From Aquimarina algicola (GTDB lineage Bacteria > Bacteroidota > Bacteroidia > Flavobacteriales > Flavobacteriaceae): 64,000 nucleotides of DNA. The first letter of the stretch is position 1. Each line of letters opens with the position of its first letter. Of the stretch, positions 60,181 through 64,000 are shown one piece after another. The position numbers and the translations under genes were made by a program. The notes beneath the pieces were generated by a model. That model was not told where the DNA came from. It was given only the letters and a program-made list of their open reading frames with translations, and did no database searches. Where the stretch lies: positions 1-64,000 of the forward strand of contig NZ_VFWZ01000006.1 in the NCBI RefSeq assembly GCF_006443095.1, in the 5' to 3' direction.

Positions 60181-60540
60181 TTAGAAATGATAAAATGCAT
60201 CTTCAAGATGTTCGGTTCTTGTTCCTAATGTATTTGTTATAATTGCGATAATATCAAATCGTATTTCTACATCGAGGTCATGGTCAATAACATATTGATT
60301 TGCGGCCTTAATCAAGGATTGAATCTGCTTTGGTTTTACAAAATCTTGTGGATTGCCAAAATCTGAAGTACTCCGGGTTTTGACCTCTACAATACTAAGG
60401 ATATCTTCCTTTTTGGCAATAATATCGATCTCATGCCTAAGATATCTATAGTTTGTTTCTAAAATCTCATAACCTTTGCGAAGTAGTGTATCTACTGCCA
60501 ATTGTTCACCTTTTTTACCAAGAGTATGTTTTTCTGACAT
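60181..60540 (-). CDS. YraN/UPF0102-family protein
   Basis: 119 residues, the family length. GKKGEQLAVDTLLRKGYEIL opening, EIDIIAKKEDILSIVEVKTR with the D...EVK motif of restriction-endonuclease-like nucleases. Cytoplasmic. Function in the family is unclear, possibly DNA recombination. It sits 23 bp before the aldo/keto reductase on the same strand. Confidence 0.9.
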   Translation of the reverse strand: MSEKHTLGKKGEQLAVDTLLRKGYEILETNYRYLRHEIDIIAKKEDILSIVEVKTRSTSDFGNPQDFVKPKQIQSLIKAANQYVIDHDLDVEIRFDIIAIITNTLGTRTEHLEDAFYHF

Positions 60541-60568
60541 TAATTTATGGTTTTATCTGGATAAAAAA

Positions 60569-61471
60569 TTACGATTTTATGTATTGTAATGTGGTTTGAT
60601 CCTCATCTACTTCTAAGATTGCTTCTGCTCCCAAAATCAATGTATAATTATCTTCAATATGCCCCATAGGAAATTTGAAAGCTACTGGAAAATCATATTC
60701 TTCTACAATATCAAGAATAATTCGTTTTACTTTTTTTCCAAAAGGGATCGCATTATCATGCATTTTGGTCATTCCTCCCACAATTAATCCGGATAAATGA
60801 TCAAAATAACCATTACGTTTCAAGTTATAAAGCATACGATCTACATGATACAAATATTCGTCTAAATCTTCAATACAAAGTATCTTTCCTGAAGTATTTA
60901 TTGCGGCATCAGAACCACACAAAGAATATAGAATAGACAAATTACCTCCTACCAATTGACCTCTAGCTGTGCCTAAACGATTTTTTTTTGAAGACGCTGC
61001 CTCAAAATCATTTATGTTTCCAAAAAGAGTATTTTTAAATGAAAGTATAGCTTCGAGAGTACTTTTATGAAAATCTATTGGCATAGGAGCATGCAATGTA
61101 CAAATGTCTAAATTATGTACATGTGAATGAAATACTGTAATATCAGAATATCCTATAATCCATTTTGGAAACTTATTAAAAGTAGAAAAGTCTATTAAAT
61201 CAATAATCCTTATTGTACCATACCCGCCTCTGGCACACCAAATTGCTTTTATATCAGGATCATCGAGCATTTTTTGAAAATCAACAGCTCTTTCTTGATC
61301 AGTTCCCGCAAATTGATGATTTTCTGATCCTATTGTTGAACCTATTACAGGAGCTAATCCCCACTCTTTTAGTAACCTAACAGCTTCTCTTATCTCTTTG
61401 ATATCAATCTTTCGCGCTGTAGAAACGATGGCAATTTTATCCCCTTTTTTAACAAAATCAGGTTTAAACAT
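60569..61471 (-). CDS. LD-carboxypeptidase (peptidase family S66)
   Basis: 300 residues. Nucleophile Ser in WIIGYSDITVFH (~109), ARGGYGTIRIID before it, and the Glu/His of the triad in LCIEDLDEYLYHVDRML and the late FPMGHIEDNYTLILG. S66 enzymes remove the terminal D-Ala from tetrapeptides during murein recycling, in the cytoplasm. No signal peptide, in line with that. First gene of the leftward group with the YraN-type gene. Confidence 0.92.
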   Translation of the reverse strand: MFKPDFVKKGDKIAIVSTARKIDIKEIREAVRLLKEWGLAPVIGSTIGSENHQFAGTDQERAVDFQKMLDDPDIKAIWCARGGYGTIRIIDLIDFSTFNKFPKWIIGYSDITVFHSHVHNLDICTLHAPMPIDFHKSTLEAILSFKNTLFGNINDFEAASSKKNRLGTARGQLVGGNLSILYSLCGSDAAINTSGKILCIEDLDEYLYHVDRMLYNLKRNGYFDHLSGLIVGGMTKMHDNAIPFGKKVKRIILDIVEEYDFPVAFKFPMGHIEDNYTLILGAEAILEVDEDQTTLQYIKS

Positions 61472-61574
61472 TTACTAAAATTTAACTTTTATAACACTAA
61501 TTAACAAATACTTTCGTTATAAACTATTATATTGTGAGCAAAATATCCCTAGAAATCTATTTAAATATACGCCT

Positions 61575-63092
61575 ATGATGTCGGATACTTCGTGTAATCT
61601 AGCAACTCTAGACCCATACGTGCCTTCTCCTGCAGATCCATTTGATGTTACAAAAATAAATCATTTATATCGTAGGATCGCTTTTGGTGCTTCTAAAGCA
61701 GAAGTACTTGCGGCACTTGCACAAAATGACCCTTCTGCACTTGTAGAACAACTTATCGAAGATGCAAAAATGCTCAATGCTACAATGCTTCCACCGTGGA
61801 GCACTTGGAACAGAGACCAATTTGAAGCTGCAGAAAATGCTAATAGAGATAATAATACCGGCTTTTACAAAAGAGAAGGAAAAAATCAAATGGTTAATGA
61901 TATGATCCAAAATAAGGTGCGTGACCGCCTTACTCTATTTTGGAGTAACCATTTTGTGACAGAAGATGATACGTATAGAAGTCCCGCATATCAAGTGCAA
62001 TATTATAATATTTTGCAAATGGATGCTATGGGAAGTTTTAGAGATCTCGTATATGATATCGGTATCTGTAATGCCATGCTAGAATACTTGAATGGTGATG
62101 AAAATGTTGAAGATCGTCCAAATGAAAACTATGCTCGAGAATTGTATGAGCTTTTTACACTTGGTATTGATAATGATTACACCGAACAAGATATTCAGGA
62201 AACGTCAAGGGCATTAACAGGATATGTAGATCGACAAGGTATTCCTTGGGGAGATATTATTCTAGATCCCACAAGATTTGATAATGGTACAAAAACAATC
62301 TTTGGCAGAACAGGAAACTTTACCTACGATGATGTTATCGATATCCTTTTTCAAGAAAGAGAGAATCAGGTAGCTACTTTTATTTGTACTAAACTCTACA
62401 GTTATTTTGTAAGTCCTACTTGTAGTGAGGCTATTGTTGCAGAAATGGCAAATACATTTATTAGTAGCGGGTTTGACATTTCTGAAGTATTGAAACAGCT
62501 TTTCAAAAGCCAACATTTCTTTAATCAAGAAGCTATAGGAGCCATTATAAAGAGTCCTTGTGATCTTATGATTTGCTTTTATAATGAATTAGGTTTTGAC
62601 CTTGGTATTATGGATATTAATGATTATATCCGTGGTACTGTGCGCATGCTGGGTCAGGATGTACTTAACCCTATCGACGTAGAAGGATGGCAACTTGATG
62701 AAGATTGGATCAGTCCGGACCTCCTAATAGGAAGATGGGAAAGTGCACGATTTATTATCAATCGTGCAAAAGAAGCAGACATGAACCAATTTAGAGATTT
62801 TGTTGTTGGATTACCAATAGGAACTGCTGCCGATGGAAATCTAGATGTATCATTAAGCGGCCCGGATGTAGAAATTGTGGTAAGAGCTATTGTAAATTAC
62901 TTTTTTCCAAGAGGGATTCAAGATGATGTTATCTTTAATGAAATATTAGAGGTTTTTAAAGATATTTTCCCTCCTACCTATTACGAAATTGGAGGAAGCC
63001 CAACATGGGATCTTGGTTTTGCCGAGGTTTCAGAACAATTTTGTGCATTATTAGACTATATTGTCGATATCCCCGAATTCCAACTCAAATAA
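61575..63092 (+). CDS. DUF1800 protein
   Basis: 505 residues. HLYRRIAFGASKAEVLAAL near residue 30, VRDRLTLFWSNHFVTEDDTY (~117), NENYARELYELFTLGIDNDY and QDIQETSRALTGYVD are hallmark DUF1800 segments. No classical signal peptide. Genes of this family are nearly always followed by a DUF1501 gene, as here with 6 bp between. The pair is probably involved in an exported metallo-hydrolase-like function, still unassigned. Confidence 0.88.
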   Translation: MMSDTSCNLATLDPYVPSPADPFDVTKINHLYRRIAFGASKAEVLAALAQNDPSALVEQLIEDAKMLNATMLPPWSTWNRDQFEAAENANRDNNTGFYKREGKNQMVNDMIQNKVRDRLTLFWSNHFVTEDDTYRSPAYQVQYYNILQMDAMGSFRDLVYDIGICNAMLEYLNGDENVEDRPNENYARELYELFTLGIDNDYTEQDIQETSRALTGYVDRQGIPWGDIILDPTRFDNGTKTIFGRTGNFTYDDVIDILFQERENQVATFICTKLYSYFVSPTCSEAIVAEMANTFISSGFDISEVLKQLFKSQHFFNQEAIGAIIKSPCDLMICFYNELGFDLGIMDINDYIRGTVRMLGQDVLNPIDVEGWQLDEDWISPDLLIGRWESARFIINRAKEADMNQFRDFVVGLPIGTAADGNLDVSLSGPDVEIVVRAIVNYFFPRGIQDDVIFNEILEVFKDIFPPTYYEIGGSPTWDLGFAEVSEQFCALLDYIVDIPEFQLK

Positions 63093-63098
63093 AATGCT

Positions 63099-64000
63099 AT
63101 GTGTGATACTAATCATTCTCAAAATATAAAGTCAAAAAAAGACGGTTCTTGTAATACCGAAGATCATAAAAAATGGAATAGAAGGTCTTTTCTACAAGCT
63201 ATGGGTCTTGTAGGTGGAGGCTCTATGATGTTGGCAAATACACCTCTTTCTGTATCAAGACCTTCTCCTCTATCTCTTGCCTTGAGTGAAGTAGAAAATG
63301 ACAACATACTGGTAATTGTTCGTTTACAAGGTGGTAATGATGGATTTAACACAATTATACCTGTATACGATTACGATACTTACGCTAATGCAAGACCGTT
63401 AATTAAAATTCCGCCAAGTGAATTTATAACGCTTAATGAAGATTTTGCTATGCCAAAGCCTATGAACAAGCTTGAAAGAGTTTGGGGTGACGGGCAAATG
63501 AAAGTTGTGCATGGTGTAGGATATGATGATTCTTCATTATCACATTTTAGAGGATCAGATATCTATGCTAATACAAACTTAGTCGAAGATGATCGAACAG
63601 GTTTTATGGGTAGATACTTTAATGAGATCTATCCTGATTTCTTTTTTAATCCTCCTGCAAGTCCTCCTTCAATACAAATTGGTAGTATAGGAAATTTAAT
63701 TTTCAGAGGACCTCAAAATGATTTCTCTTTTGCGGTTTCAAGTCCGCAAAGATTAACTCAAATTATAGAAAATGAAACGTTTTATAATTTGAATGGTCTT
63801 GCCAATTGTACTTATGATGATAAAGTCCGTTTCTTAAGAGAAGCTACAAATACTACGTTTAATTACGCAGAAGTAATAAGTGCTGCTTTTGAAAGATCTT
63901 CTGAATACACAGGAGGCACATATTTGGATGATAGCTTAGGAAGACAATTTCGTATCATATCGAGATTGATCAGAGGTGGTTTAGGAACCAAAGTATATCT
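63099..64000 (+). CDS. DUF1501 protein (3' end cut by the window)
   Basis: Open from ATG 63099 to the window edge, about 300 residues. Short Cys-containing N-tail (MCDTNHSQNIKSKK), then a twin-arginine signal KKWNRRSFLQAMGLVGGGSM, so it is exported folded by Tat. ILVIVRLQGGNDGFNTIIPV and VHGVGYDDSSLSHFRGSDIY are typical of DUF1501, a sulfatase/alkaline-phosphatase-like fold. Pairs with the DUF1800 gene 6 bp upstream. Confidence 0.9.
   Translation, partial: MCDTNHSQNIKSKKDGSCNTEDHKKWNRRSFLQAMGLVGGGSMMLANTPLSVSRPSPLSLALSEVENDNILVIVRLQGGNDGFNTIIPVYDYDTYANARPLIKIPPSEFITLNEDFAMPKPMNKLERVWGDGQMKVVHGVGYDDSSLSHFRGSDIYANTNLVEDDRTGFMGRYFNEIYPDFFFNPPASPPSIQIGSIGNLIFRGPQNDFSFAVSSPQRLTQIIENETFYNLNGLANCTYDDKVRFLREATNTTFNYAEVISAAFERSSEYTGGTYLDDSLGRQFRIISRLIRGGLGTKVY

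Overview
This window is AT-rich DNA from a Gram-negative member of the Bacteroidota, most likely a marine Flavobacteriaceae species of the Aquimarina kind. That placement is inferred from gene families, not from a marker gene. The supporting signs are many short lipoproteins with a Cys lipobox, a Hcp/VgrG pair of Bacteroidota type, an OlsF-like fused acyltransferase, RHS proteins with a DUF6443-like region, TM-AraC regulators, a double-glycine RiPP leader and the four-gene ligase/Lhr-like repair cluster. No rRNA, tRNA or CRISPR array was seen.

Layout. 1-7.8 kb: accessory type VI secretion cargo read leftwards (an Hcp-like protein with a long C-terminal extension, a candidate lipoprotein immunity gene, then a truncated VgrG). 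Next come small unknown genes facing an XRE repressor, with two near-identical operators 30 bp apart between them. 7.8-13.8 kb: a conserved helical protein of unknown function, an array of 21-bp periodic repeats, a 901-residue SF1 helicase, and a trypsin-like protease overlapping by 4 bp a gene made of ten octapeptide repeats. The last two genes are tightly framed by 12-bp inverted repeats. 13.8-27.5 kb: mostly housekeeping. It holds a 2-hydroxyacid dehydrogenase, an HD-type phosphohydrolase, a TM2 protein, an arsenic-type operon with an ArsR operator but no efflux pump, an OlsF-like lipid synthase, aspartate kinase and fructose-bisphosphatase. It also holds a four-gene operon built around a Ras-like GTPase and a soluble hybrid histidine kinase.

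27.7-33.7 kb: the ligase-associated DNA repair operon (exonuclease, ATP-dependent ligase, Lhr-like helicase, metallophosphoesterase). 33.7-45.4 kb: accessory region with a probable sigma-54 promoter and a 33-codon ORF, lipoproteins, a REP/RAYT transposase remnant, a two-gene RHS locus whose C-terminal toxin looks lipase-like and is followed by a small membrane protein (candidate immunity), a frameshifted HTH gene, a 40-bp perfect palindrome and a second array of 21-bp periodic repeats. 45.4-49.9 kb: PLP enzyme, TPR-TM-AraC regulator, orphan RiPP precursor, and a lipoprotein RNase A-like toxin with a CdiI-like immunity gene, separated by a strong hairpin.

49.9-64 kb: Mfd, an XRE-membrane protein, a beta-lactamase-family hydrolase, a tandem duplication of beta-propeller lipoproteins, a TM-AraC regulator, an aldo/keto reductase, a YraN-type protein, an LD-carboxypeptidase, and a DUF1800/DUF1501 pair that runs off the right edge.

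The accessory stretches share small dispersed repeats: one family of about 70 bp in three copies, a 19-bp hairpin word in three copies, REP elements, and two 21-bp-periodic arrays. The strongest candidates for something undescribed are the protease/octapeptide-repeat cassette beside the helicase, the 21-bp-periodic arrays, the Ras-GTPase/histidine-kinase operon and the Hcp fusion with its lipoprotein partner.
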